Shown here: positions 11,850 through 23,090 of the stretch, piece after piece | How the letters are laid out: every line of letters begins with the position of its first letter | Numbering within the stretch: position 1 is the stretch's first letter | Source of the DNA: Cocos nucifera | Lineage: Eukaryota > Streptophyta > Magnoliopsida > Arecales > Arecaceae | Assembly (NCBI GenBank): GCA_006176705.1 | Contig: QRFJ01000297.1 | Coordinates: forward strand, 248,001-312,000 | Direction: 5' to 3' | DNA length: 64,000 nt | The notes under the pieces: generated by a model | What the model saw: the letters and a program-made list of their open reading frames with translations, nothing else | The model's database searches: none | Told to the model about the DNA's origin: nothing | Translations under genes and position numbers: made by a program

Positions 11850-13425
11850 TGACTAGGACGACGAGCCTAGCTGGTCGTGCAGCAGCGAATCCTGGAGAAG
11901 CTCTACGACCATATCATGGATAGCATCCAAGAGGCTCTGAGGTCACTAGCTTAGAAGTCTTTACACGACCTCCTCCATATGTACATTACGACATCAAGGC
12001 CTATGAGAACATCGAAGGATATCAAGGTGGTGAAGGATCGAAACTATGGCCAAATTCGATGATCCAACTCCTACTCATCCCTCGATGGCGTTGAGCCATC
12101 CCTTAAGATCAAGAAGGACTGAGAAGATAGATCATCACCGTACCTCTCAACAACATACTCGGCATAATACATCTGCATAGTTCAAAAATACATTAGTCCT
12201 AATATAAAAATCAGATCATAAAACAACTTAATTAGTAAATAAAGTTTGAAGTTTTTATTGTGATCTATCGTGACGTAAAATCTAAATGATCATCAGTCCT
12301 CTTAGATTGGTGTGGCCCACCATAACTATAACTGATCTGGTAGACGATCCAGTTGCCATGTCTACAATAAATAAATAAAATTAAATTAATTAAAATATAT
12401 ATATAAGAATTTTTATAGTTCTAGTGAAAAATTTTGGTACTGATTTCTTACTAGTCTATCGACTATAACATGTGTGCTGATCGAGCCGCCTATGTGCCTA
12501 ATCGGATCCTGTTGGATGATCCGATTCTATCGGGCCCTCTGCCACCTACTGGAGTGCTCCTTACTGCTCTACTAGTCGTAGAGAGTCTGCCATATACCGC
12601 CCACATCTAGTGATCTATGAAGGACCTTTAGTCCAATGGTAACTGAGAACCAAAGTGTTGGATGGCGAATTGCCTTAAGCTGTAAAGGCTATCTTGAAAC
12701 CTCCATATGGCCACCTCCTCGAAGGTCTAATGGCAAGCCTCCTTATCTTGGAAAGTCTCGAATCGATAGTACTTCTGCAAGATAGAAGCAAGCATGTATT
12801 AACATGTAATTAAAATATCAACATATCGAAAAGAAATAAATTAAACTAGTTTTGACTTATCAAAAATATCATTTAGCCTATATCATGAGCTTCCAACAGC
12901 CAACTCGAGAAATTATTCAATGGGCCCGGCATCAATTGACGTATGATCTTGATAACGATACAAGATATTGAAGGCTCTCTAAATATGCTACAAAATTAAT
13001 TTCAAAGAATAAATATTAACTTTAAAATTACTAAATTCTAAATATATTAATTGATCATGTATTACTTATGAGCAGCTTTGGATATGGATGATCTACCTAT
13101 CCTTCGATCAAGTCGAAGGTGCCATAAGCCAAGCGGGTCCTCGACCACAGTGCTGTGTCTGAGAGTCAACGACCGCTACTGCATGTGATTGTGGGATCAT
13201 TGGTGACCTCCTGTCCTCCAAATCTGAGCACAAAAAATCTAATATAAAGAATGTTATATTAGTTAACAAATAATAAAATAATATAAACAAGAATATATAA
13301 AGTATTAGAGTTTACCATCCGGTGTGAAAGATGTAGAACCATGAGAACTAGCCATGTGATTTCTCTCTCCTAGAGAGCTCTATTCTCGACTGACATGGCT
13401 CCAGCTTTTGGAAGACATGATATAT
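11850..13425 (-). pseudogene. CACTA accessory ORF (TNPA/Transposase_24-like position), decayed
   Basis: Downstream of TNP2 on the minus strand are exon-like pieces. Near 13330-13425 a reading starts MSSKSWSHVSRE and then meets a stop. Near 13108-13230 a segment contains SPMIPQSHAVAVVDSQTQ. Near 12540-12780 is a segment of the type RFETFQDKEACH with FEEVAIWRFQDSLY. The duplicated copy at 25730-27290 preserves the first exon better. Position after TNP2 matches the second gene of CACTA elements, which encodes the subterminal-repeat binding protein. The protein similarity itself is weak, so the function is inferred from context. Confidence 0.45.
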
Positions 13426-13559
13426 GCTCTCTAAAAATAAAAATAAATAAATTTACTAAATTAATTATATAATTATGGATGGCAATGCAAGATTTAAAAT
13501 GATACAAGATAAGTAATTAAAATGATCCAAAAATTATATACTTAGCACTACTCATCGGT

Positions 13560-16500
13560 CTTTTTAAATATTTGGTATCGTTTGAAATCTTCTTCCGATC
13601 CTTCCTCTTCTTCCATCTCTTTCTCTTCTTCTTCCTCTTCTTTCTCTTCTTTCTCTTCTTAGGGAGGATTATTTTTTAAAATAATCTTAGTTGGATCTAC
13701 CTCCTCATGTTAGCCATCTTCACGTAGGAATATTTCTGAAGCATCTAATTCCACATCATCAAAGGATTGATGAACTCTTATTATCTCATCTTCTTGAAAG
13801 CATTCTGATAATTGGGGCTCTTCTTCTTCTTCGAGCACATAATGAATGGCTTGAGACTTAATTTTGCATATAGTCCATCAATCTTTCCTTCCTCTTTTTC
13901 TTGATAGAAATAGAGTATAATACACTTGAATAGCTTATGCAGCTAGTAAAATGGGTCATTGACATAAACTTTTGATCCATGTTTGATCTTAATAAACTCA
14001 TGCCGTGAATCAACCTTCATACCATTGTCGGTATCGAACCATAGACACTTAAATAGAATGATACTTTTACCTTCTATGTGGCTCATTTTAATTACTTCTT
14101 CAAAGATTCCATAGTTGTCACTATCCGGCTTATCTTCCCATCAGTTACCTTTTATATACACACCGCTGTTCATTATACTTTTATAATTTTCATATTGCTA
14201 GTGTAAAATTTGAAACCATTTATATTATAGCCACTATAGCATGTCACGTATTTTTCAGGCCTATGACCTAATGGTCTCAGCTTTCTTGATATGGACTCGC
14301 TGCCTTGAATGACCAATTGATGGAACCACCATACAAAGTTTTCTAAGCGCTATGCTAATATTTTTTTATCACTTATGCTCGGATTTTCTCCTTTCAACAT
14401 CTAATCATATTGCCTAAATATGCATAAGATAAGTATACTGAAATAAGTGATTAAAAAGATGAAATTATAATGGATACTTACAGGACATATGGATCGACCT
14501 TCGTGCAGTTTAGTAAAACATATCTCTGTCTGTTAAAGTTCAGTATCGAAAAAAATCCAACAAACCTCGAGCCTAAATTCTTGAGTAGGATGGACAAATA
14601 TTGAGATCTTCCACTCTAATTCCTTAGCACCATCATCCTCATTTTGACCCACTTGAGTCAGTTTAGTCTGCACAGTGGGATTAAAGTAGTGTCAATTGAA
14701 ATTCAAAATCTCTTCTATTATGTAAGCCTCCACAATGAACCTTCGATTCGGATCTTACTTTTTACTTTCTTCTTAAGATTGTGCATGTATCTTTCAAATT
14801 GAGACATCCATTGGTACTGCACTGGATCCTCCACCCTAGCTTCATATGCCAGATGAATCACAAGATGCTCCATGGAGTCAAATAAGCTAGGATGGAAGAT
14901 CTCTAACTTGCATATGGTCTCTATACTGCTAGCCTCAAGACTGAATGTAGTCGATGGATAGTTTGGTAGTATAAATATCTCTGAAGAAAAGGCTAAGCTC
15001 AATCAAAGAACTTCATATGGAGTTGGGAAGGAGATCACGCTAGGCCAATGGGAGTAATCGTTATATGAATATATGGCAATCATAGCTCTTTAGCCCATAA
15101 AATCTACAATCTTTGATATTGATGCGCCAAGCTAGATTACTTGCATAACCATCTAATAATTTAAGATTTTGCACCATTCATAAATGTCCTTCAACTACTC
15201 TCTTATTATGATATAAGATACTTTCGACTTCAAAAATTTTTCAGGTAATACCTCAACCAATTCTAATAAGGGATGCTTGCATATATTCTTCATATCTGCT
15301 CAAGCCTTGGAATTGTCCTTCATCTTACCCTTGACATCTATAATAGTGTAGAATGTATTGTCGAGTACATTCTTCTTGATATGCATGATGTCAAGATTAT
15401 GATGGATCAAATTGGTAGACAAATATGGCAATTTTTAGAAGATGCTTTGCTTCACTCAGTTATGAGTTCTATTGAACCTCCGAGACTTCTGCTTGTCAAA
15501 TTCAATGCTAAACAAGATTTTGTCTAATTAGGATATCCTCTGAAATACTTCCAAACCACTAAGTCACTGGATTGTATTGTCCTTCTCAATCTTATTCCTT
15601 CTGAAACTATCCCGCTACTTTCGAAAAGAATGATGCTCAGAAAGAAATTGATGATGACAATCGAACCAGCAGGACTTACGACCATGCTTAAGATAAAATA
15701 ATTTTATATTCTCCATACAATAGGGATATGTTAGCTTTCCACATGAGTGCTCCATCCTGACAGCATCCCATAAGCAGAAAAATCGCTAATGGTCCACATC
15801 AACGCAATCTTTATTATAAAATTCTATTTTGATGCATCAAAAGTACGAATGCCATCGAACCATAATAATTTTAGCTCATCAATAAAAGACCTTAGATATA
15901 CATCAATGCTTCTACCAGGATGTCATGGTCCAGGAATGAGTAATGTAAGAAAGATGTTATATTCTTTCATGCACATCCTAGGTGGTAGATTGTATGAAGT
16001 AACAAAAACTGGCCAACATGAATATAGGGCTGCTGCATGACTGAACGATGTAAAGCCATCAATAGACTGGATATTATGTGATTCTTGAGCAAATAAAAGG
16101 TGGCAAGCATCAAATTGCTTTCATGCCTCCTTGTCCGATGGATGACACATCATAATGGGATGCTTGCATGGTCTTTCTTTGTACCATCTCATCTGTCCAA
16201 CAGTATTTTTAGACAAGTATAGCCTCTGAAGTCTAGAAGTGAGAGGAAAGTATCGAAGAACCTTATATGGTATGCCCTTTTGATTTCTACCCTCTTACCT
16301 CGGCTTAAATCAGCTTGCACTATATATGCCGCAAGAGCTCTTCTATTGATTCTCTTTATAGAAAAGTATACAACCATTATGACATATATCTATTTTCTTA
16401 TATGCTATGTCCAACTCTTTCACCATTTTTTTTGAAGCATAGAAGCCCTCAACAAGCTTCTCATCCTTTGGTAGCATTTCTATATTATTGCTACCATCCT

Positions 16501-17007
16501 ATCATAACAATTAATCATCATATTAAACTCGGTCTTCAAGTTCAACAATTATGACACAGCTAATAGTACAGTGTGTATTTCATATTCCGACCATAATGGT
16601 TCATCCACATCTTTCAACATAAGGTAGAAATCATCATTGCTAGCTTCTGGATCATCCTCCACATCTTAGTTAAACTCAAGACCAACTACATCCATAACTA
16701 TATCCATCATTCTATCTGTGTCCATGTCATGCTTGGTTCTAATCCTTGTAACTTTCTTCCACATCTCTCCATGCAGTTACCAATGCTTAGAGTTAGACAT
16801 AAATTTACTTTTATACAAATTGACGGTAATTATATTCCTATCAAATATTTCTCTATTACCACATCTATTACAAGAACAATGAGCCCATCCTTGAAATAAG
16901 AGTGTCGCATTATTAAAAATAAAATCACAGAAGTACTCTACACCCTTCCTATATTCAGTAGAAATCTTTTCGTTGACTACTCGATGGTCTATCCAACTAC
17001 GATCTAT
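13560..17007 (-). pseudogene. CACTA transposase (TNP2), decayed
   Basis: The minus-strand reading gives the standard TNP2 domain order. At 16815-17007 is the N-terminal transposase-associated domain: DRSWIDHRVVNEKISTEYRK, then a Cys-x-Cys-x2-Cys zinc pattern in CSCNRCGNRE. At 15880-15995 are TNP2-core relics corresponding to the family's PYNLPPWMC, LIPGPK and IDVYL blocks. At about 15371-15400 is MHIKKNV. At 14718-14980 is a DUF4218 block with LFDSMEHLVIHLAYEARV and PVQYQWMSQFERYM. At 13950-14110 is a DUF4216 block with IILFKCLWFDTDNG and YVNDPF. A Lys/Glu-rich C-terminal stretch follows near 13590-13670. The initiator is ATA where ATG is expected, and there are multiple stops and shifts. The enzyme would cut and join the element ends; this copy cannot. 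Confidence 0.85.
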
Positions 17008-18094
17008 GGCAGATTATTTAAGAATTCTATATATATACATAAATATAAGATAATTATTAAATACTATTTTATCATTCAAAATAGTTTACATAGTAAATTA
17101 ATATATCATATCATCAACTAATAGGTAAAGATAGATCCTATCCCATTCAAAAAATGCATTAATTATATTGGTCCATTACAGTAATCAAATAGTAAGCAAT
17201 AGAGGCTAAAAATTTTTTTGGCAATATTTTTTCTTAGTTCTCCTATGTAGGAAGAACAAAAAAAAAAAAATATCCAAAATATTTTTTGAATCCTCAGCAT
17301 ACCATTTGATTACGATAATGACCTATAGAGTTACTTATATTTTTCAAGCCATCCATAGTGGACAATCAATTGATCAATATATATAATTTTTTTACTCATA
17401 CAAAAATAAATAAATATATGGATACATTAGAATATGTACATCAATCAACTGACAAGTCTATCATTTCATGAAATATAAATTTTATTCAAATTAACATATA
17501 ATTAATGATGTCCGATACTTCCCATTGGCTTGAGTGCACAGGGCACGCGAGGGCGAAATGCCTTTGATGCTAGCTATGAACCAAGGCTCGAGCACGTAGG
17601 GCATTTTCTGGCCTCATGTTTGCAATACTGTCCGGCATCTTCTCTCAATTCGAACACTCTACATGCTGAGATCCAAATCTTATATATCTAATTAATTAAT
17701 TAATTAATTAGTGATAGCACTAGTCATCGCTAATACGGTCACTAATACTAGACAACATCAACCAATGCTAATGTCATCGCTACTACTGCTACTCACAGTA
17801 GTAGGGAAGGGACTGTAAGATTGGGGCCATAAGCTGGGGCGGCGAGGTAGGGCCATATGGTCAAGCCAATCGGGATGGGGCCACGGAGAGGCCGACGGGA
17901 TAGGAGTGACAAGCTCTGGGGCCACGACACAGAAGGCACTGGCGGAGTCAAGACGGCCATGAGAGAGACAGGGTCAAGGTGGCGGGCTCGAGGCTGCGAC
18001 ATAGGAGGCATCGACAGGATCAAGATGGCTGCAGGAGAGGCAGGGTCGGGTTGGTGGGCTCGGGGCTACAGCATAGGAGGTGTCAGCGGTAGAT

Positions 18095-19001
18095 CTATCA
18101 ATGTGTTGGGTTTGGATCGAAATCTAGATATCCAGATTTGGATCCGATCTTAGTTATTGATACCGTACCTAGATCCGAATATCCGATGGATTTGGCTTTG
18201 AAGTACTAGATCCGAACTCTAATGGATCCCAGATATCTGAATTCGATTTTAAGATTCAAAACTCATATTCAAATCTAGATGGCAGTAAAAATGCCATAGA
18301 GGGAGGAAGCGACGGAAGGCAGCAACATTGCGATGGAGAGGGAGAGATGGCCCGGATGCACGGTGGAGACGCCGTAGAGGGAGGGGGTGGCGGAAGGCAG
18401 TGGTGCTATGGCAAAGAGGGAGAGATGGCTCGAATGATGGATCAATGACAGCAGAGATGCCATAGAGGGAGGGGGCATGGAGTGACATAGTGCGCCACGG
18501 CGAAGGGGGAGAGGCGGCCCACTATTCCAGATGTCGGATGGAGATGGCATTGGAGATGCTATAGAGGAAGGGGGCATAGGTGAGATGCTAGATGTTAGGG
18601 TCTGGCCGTCGGCAAGCAGATCTCACGGCGGAGAGGGAGAGACGAGGAGGAGGGGAGGGAGAGGGTCGAGAGGCACCATCAGTTGAGAGATAAAGAGGGA
18701 GAGAGGGAGAGAGAGAGATCTAATTCTAGGGCTTTTTTCTTTAAAGATTTTAGGCCGTTGGATCTTTGATCTAATAGCTCAAAATATTTTTAATATATAT
18801 AATATTATTATATTATATTATTTGGATTCTGGGTCTATCAAGTCTGTGTACTAAATATCTAGACTCTATCCATTTATATCATGGTTTATTAGATTTGGAT
18901 CTGGGTTCGGATAAATGGGTCCAACACCAATTCCAAATTCGGACTCATTAAATAAATATCCATGGGTTTCAAGCTTGGGCCTGGATCCGGCCCATTGATA
19001 G
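18095..19001. mobile_element. Candidate nested inverted-repeat transposon (hAT-like ends)
   Basis: The left edge CTATCAATGTGTTGGGTTTGGATC is mirrored by GGGCCTGGATCCGGCCCATTGATAG at the right edge, an imperfect terminal inverted repeat of about 24 bases. The flanks on either side are the same kind of GC-rich tandem repeat, as if the element split the array. Inside are GGATCCGA-rich subterminal sequences and an internal tandem repeat. I could not define a convincing target-site duplication, so the superfamily is open. Confidence 0.5.
18280..18600. repeat. About 89-bp tandem repeat
   Basis: The unit GATGCCATAGAGGGAGGGGG recurs with changes at about 18291, 18370, 18459 and 18548, giving spacings of 79, 89 and 89 bases. 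It makes up most of the inside of the nested element and explains the open frames seen on the minus strand here. Confidence 0.7.
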
Positions 19002-19369
19002 CTTTAGTCGGCGGGGTGGGGGCGGGGTCGGGACCGTAGCATACGAGGCACCGGAGGGGTCAAAGCGGCCATAGGAGAGGTGGCAGTTGGCTCGAGATCA
19101 TGGTGCATGAGGCGCCAGTGAGATCGAGGCAGTAGCGAGCAAGGCGAGACCGAGGCTACAGGGTCGAGGCAGCCATGGGGAGACAGGGCTAGGGCGGCGA
19201 GCTCGGGGCTGCGGTGTAGGAGGCGCCAGTGGGGTTGGGTCACTAGGAAGGAGGATGCGTAGGGAGCAAAAAATGCTAGAAAGGATGCGCAGGGAGTAGA
19301 GAAGGTGCGGAGAATTCTTTTCACTTGAAAATTTTTCCCACCGATGGAGCCAAGAAAGATTTATGGACG

Positions 19370-19780
19370 GACTATTAACAATGGTAAGATTATCATCGAT
19401 AATACGGTCGGCAAAATCATAGATTTTGTGTCATGTTATTAGCGACGACAACTTTCATTGCTAATAATAAAATACCATCGCTAATAATATTAAAATTTTA
19501 AAATATTAAATTTTAGTATTAATTTTTAAAAAAATTTTAAGTATTATCAATGGCAAACTACTATTAGTAATATGGTCAAAAAAAATATATTACCTATTAG
19601 CGACAGCAAGCTCCATCACTAATACAAAAACACCATCATTAATAATATTAAAATTTTTAAAATATTAACTTTTAATTTTAAAATAATATTTATTAAAAAA
19701 TTATTAGTGATAGCAAGAACTCGATTGCTAATGCCATCACTAATAATCATAATTTTTTAAAAAATTATAATTTAATATTA
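19370..19780. repeat. CACTA right subterminal repeats, inner block
   Basis: A cluster of TTAGCGACGACAAC, CATCGCTAATAAT and related words equals those at the element's other end. It is separated from the outer right-end cluster by the satellite-like array at 19840-21020. Confidence 0.75.
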
Positions 19781-19839
19781 ATTTTTTCTTCTAGGTGGTT
19801 TTTCGGTGGTTAAAAATTAATATTAGATTTTATTAAATC

Positions 19840-21020
19840 TTTAGATTTAATTAATTTATGGTTTGAGTCCTAATTGATTTAAAATAAATTTAGAACTTAG
19901 ATTCAAAGTCTAATTAAATTAGATTTGACGGGATTTTGAATTAAATTTGAATTGGATTTGTATTGGATTCAAATGGAACCTAAATTAAAAATTATTTTCT
20001 TCTAATTGATTTAAATTAAATCAAATTTAATTAGACTTGATTTAATTTAAGAATAAATTGATTTAAAATCTAATTAAAACTTAGATCAAAGTTTAATTGA
20101 ATTAGGTTAGATAGGATTTCGAATTGGATTAGAATTAGATTCCAATTGGATTCGAATTAAACCTAAATTAAAAATTATTCTCTTTTAATTGATTTAAATT
20201 AGATTAAATTTAATTTGACTTGACTTAATATGAAGGTAATTGAGTTTTACTATCCAAGTAGGACTTGAATTTTAAAGTCTAATTGAATTAGGATTGACAA
20301 ATTTTTTAATTAGATTCGAATCGAGTTCAAATTGGATTTGAATTGAATCTAAATTAATTTTTTTAAATTAATTTAAATTTAATTTAATTTGATTAATCTT
20401 GACTTAATTTGAGGCTAATTAAATTTTATAATCCATATAGGATTTAGATTCGAAGCCTAATTGAATTAAGTTTGACAGGATTTTAAATTGAATTCGAATT
20501 GGGTTCAAATTGAATTTGAATATAATCATGGATCAAGTTCTAATTGATTTAAATTAGATTAATTTAAGTAAGCTTAACTTAATTTGATGCTGATTAGATT
20601 TTATAACCAAAATAGGATTAGGATTCAAAGTCAAATTGAATTAGCTAGGTTTGACATGATTTTGAATTAGATTAAAATCATGTTCGAATTGGATCTGAAT
20701 CAAATCTAAATTAAAAATTATTTTTTTAATTATTTAAATTAGCTTAAATTTAATTAGGCTTAACTTAATTTAAAGGTAATTGGATTTTACTATCCAAGTG
20801 AGATTTGAATTAAAAATTTAATTAAATTAAGATTGACAGGATTTTGAATTGAATTTGAATTAAATCTAAATTAAAAATTATTTTCTCTTAATTAATTTAA
20901 ATAAGATTTAATTTAATTAATTTTGACTTAATTTGAGATTAATTAAATTTTATAATTTATGTAGGACTTGAATTTAAAGTTTAATTAAATTAGGTTTGGC
21001 AGAATTTTCGAATTGGATTC
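19840..21020. repeat. Satellite-like array, unit about 180 bp, roughly seven degenerate copies
   Basis: The phrase AATTAGGTTTGACAGGATTTTGAATT and its variants recurs at about 19926, 20106, 20296, 20471, 20651, 20833 and 20995, giving spacings of about 162-190 bases. Each unit continues with GAATTGGATTCGAATTGGATT-like words, then TTGATTTAAATTAGATTAA. The array is AT-rich and non-coding and lies wholly inside the CACTA element, between its two right-hand subterminal clusters. Confidence 0.85.
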
Positions 21021-21039
21021 GAATCGAAGTTAGGATGTA

Positions 21040-21567
21040 TTCTAGATTATTGATGACAATAAAATTTTTCGTCACCAATAATATTTTTTTAAAAAAAAAT
21101 AATTTATTATTTTTAAAAATTATTAGCAATAGTATATTTTTTGTTGCTAATAGATAAAATTTATCATCGCTAATATATATTTTATATTTAAATATTATAA
21201 AAAATTTTAAAAATTTTAAATAATTTTAGCGATAGCTTAAGTCGTGGCTAATAATTATGAAGTCATCACTAATAGTTAAATATTAATGATGGCATATTTT
21301 TTATCACTAATAATCTAAATTTATCATTACTAATATTTTTTAATATTTAAATATTTTAAAAAAATTAAACTTTTAGAGATGGCACTCGTTCTTGCTAATA
21401 ACCAAATTATCATCGTTAATAGTATTAGTGCGGATAAATTTTTTTTATCAGTATTGTGGTGGCAAAAAGTTATTATTAGCTAGTATTGTGGTGGCAAAAA
21501 GTTATTATTAGCGATGAAAAAATTTTCGTCGCTAATATCATTGCTAATATTTAATTTTCTTGCAGTG
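21040..21567. repeat. CACTA right subterminal repeats, outer block, and terminus
   Basis: Motifs such as TTTCGTCGCTAATATCATTG are densely repeated up to the terminal CTTGCAGTG. Around 21440-21510 a 34-base stretch (TATTGTGGTGGCAAAAAGTT...) is present twice in tandem. Confidence 0.8.
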
Positions 21568-21570
21568 ATC

Positions 21571-22839
21571 GCCAATGATTTGGTTTGTCTTCGCTAGATA
21601 TATCCTGAATATACATCACTAAAGGCATGGTATGAAGCTTCAATCCCTTTTATTCTTTCTTGATCTTTTCCCTCTTCTTTCGACCCATCATCAGCCAAAA
21701 CCCATTGTAATGTCACTAGATTTTTTTAAGAAATTTGAAATTCTATTTTTCCTAGTTTCCATCCTTTTTTTTAATTTTTCAATACTATTCATCACCGCCA
21801 ACTACTGATTGGTTTACCATCGAGTACATCGGCCATGGTCTTTGTTTTGGGAGAAGAATGAGGGAACATCAATCCCTTGTTCTACCAAGAAAAGAAAAAG
21901 AGAGAGTTTCTCTCTTCCCTCCTCTCTTCACCTATTTACTTGCTTTAGTTTCTCTCTCTAGATTATTTATCTCTCCAAGGGTTTTTTGGATCTTCGAAAA
22001 AACTCTCTTAATAATTTTGATCAAGCTTAATAAAGGGTCCTGATCTGTGATCGTCGGGCAACATATCAACACCTACTCTAATTAAGATCGGATGCTATTG
22101 GATTTAATCATTCATGATTTTTATTGAACTATTTATATACTAATTCAATCATGATTTAATAAAATTATCTTGATTGGACTGATTGGAACATTGGTCGCTA
22201 CCGTTTGACCCTTGTTAGATACCATTAGATTTAATAGCCTTTGATCTTTATGAAGCCAATTATACCTATTTTGATCTGGATTGAATAAAGTTAGATGATC
22301 GAATTGATTTAGAGCATTCAATGCGACTACCCATGCATTATTTCTTTCTTAATTATTTATGTCTTTTCTAATTATTATACTCGATTATGTACATAGTTAT
22401 AGTTGTCTCAATAAAAAATTATCCAACATGGGATATTATGATAAGATCTATTAATTAAAAATTTATAAAATATTAAAATTATTTAAATTTATTAAAGTAC
22501 GTGTCAGAAAAGTAATACTTTACTTTTCTAGATTTATCAATAAATTATATAGTATTTATATCATTAAATTTTGAATCATATTATTTATGATTTATAAATA
22601 TAAAGTATGATATTTATTTATGAAATTTATTATAGAATACTATTTGATGTATCATCAAAGGTATTGATTATATTATGGATTATGATTGACTAATTTGGAT
22701 TTCAGATAGTTTCATGTATTGCTCGCTTAAAATATAAAATTGATTTAAAAAAAAAAAAAGATTTGATTCGAGATGGATGTTGACTTGTAGTCTAACTATA
22801 TATTAAACTTCGGTCAATGAAGATTATACATTAGAATAT
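21571..22839. other. Right flank of the CACTA insertion, no gene recognised
   Basis: AT-rich DNA. A 61-codon open frame at 21858-22043 has no similarity I recognise. The stretch 22000-22800 has the look of retrotransposon LTR or leader sequence, but no terminus or coding domain is visible. Confidence 0.4.
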
Positions 22840-23090
22840 CGAAATATTGTGAGTAGGAGTTGTGCAATAGTATATTAATATCCTACCAATAAGGATTGTG
22901 TGCTAGTATATCGATATCCTGTTAGTAGGAGTTGTGTGCTGATATATCGATATCCTATTAGTAGAGATTATATATTGGTATATCGACTTTCTACTAGTCG
23001 GAGTTATGCCCCAATATATTGATATCCTGTCAGTAGAGAGTATGTACTAATATATCAACATCCTGTCAGTGTGGGTTACACATTGGCACT
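22840..23090. repeat. 39-bp tandem repeat, about six to seven copies
   Basis: The unit is roughly GTGTGCTGATATATCGATATCCTGTTAGTAGGAGTT, seen clearly at about 22900 and 22938 and in more diverged form on both sides. It ends a few tens of bases before the second copy of the long direct repeat begins. Confidence 0.8.

Larger units (their letters stand above)
9329..15872 (+). repeat. Long direct repeat, copy 1 (CACTA left flank plus left half)
   Basis: This segment recurs at 23127-29717 in the same orientation. The match starts at GGTTTGAGCTTAAAATTCATTC, runs through the T-rich flank, crosses the CACTA left terminus at 10760, and stops inside the transposase region after CATCGAACCATAATAATTT. A hand comparison of about 110 bases at the left end shows about seven differences. 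Because the non-transposon flank is shared, the two copies arose by duplication and not by two independent CACTA insertions. The flank 9329-10759 contains no recognised gene. Confidence 0.9.
17820..19270. repeat. GC-rich tandem-repeat block inside the CACTA element
   Basis: Base composition changes sharply from AT-rich to G-rich on the plus strand. Degenerate units recur at 17924, 17997 and 18070 (about 73 bases apart) around CGACATAGGAGGCATCGACA-like words. They resume at about 19036, 19101 and 19213 after a nested element at 18095-19001. Long open frames here are products of the repeats and composition. The block lies upstream of the TNP2 start, so it could be the element's 5' untranslated region. 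Confidence 0.65.
10760..21567 (-). mobile_element. Full-length CACTA (En/Spm) DNA transposon
   Basis: The left end reads CACTATAAGA. The right end reads TTTTCTTGCAGTG, whose complement is CACTGCAAGAAAA. Both ends are flanked by ATC. Subterminal regions are filled with TTAGCGATG/CATCGCTAA words in both orientations, the transposase-binding-site style of CACTA elements. Coding remnants (TNP2 and an accessory ORF) lie on the minus strand, so the element's 5' end is on the right. At about 10.8 kb its length is normal for an autonomous CACTA, but stops in the transposase make it inactive. It also contains GC-rich tandem repeats, a nested inverted-repeat element and a satellite-like array. Confidence 0.9.

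Noticed and set aside
17793..19324. Open frames of 76-106 codons in the GC-rich block
   Set aside because: They arise from the 73-bp and 89-bp tandem repeats and repeat the same residues with the period of the DNA.
22840..23090. Regularly repeated 39-bp units that could suggest a CRISPR-like array
   Set aside because: The units are directly adjacent with no unique spacers and lie in plant nuclear DNA. This is an ordinary tandem repeat.
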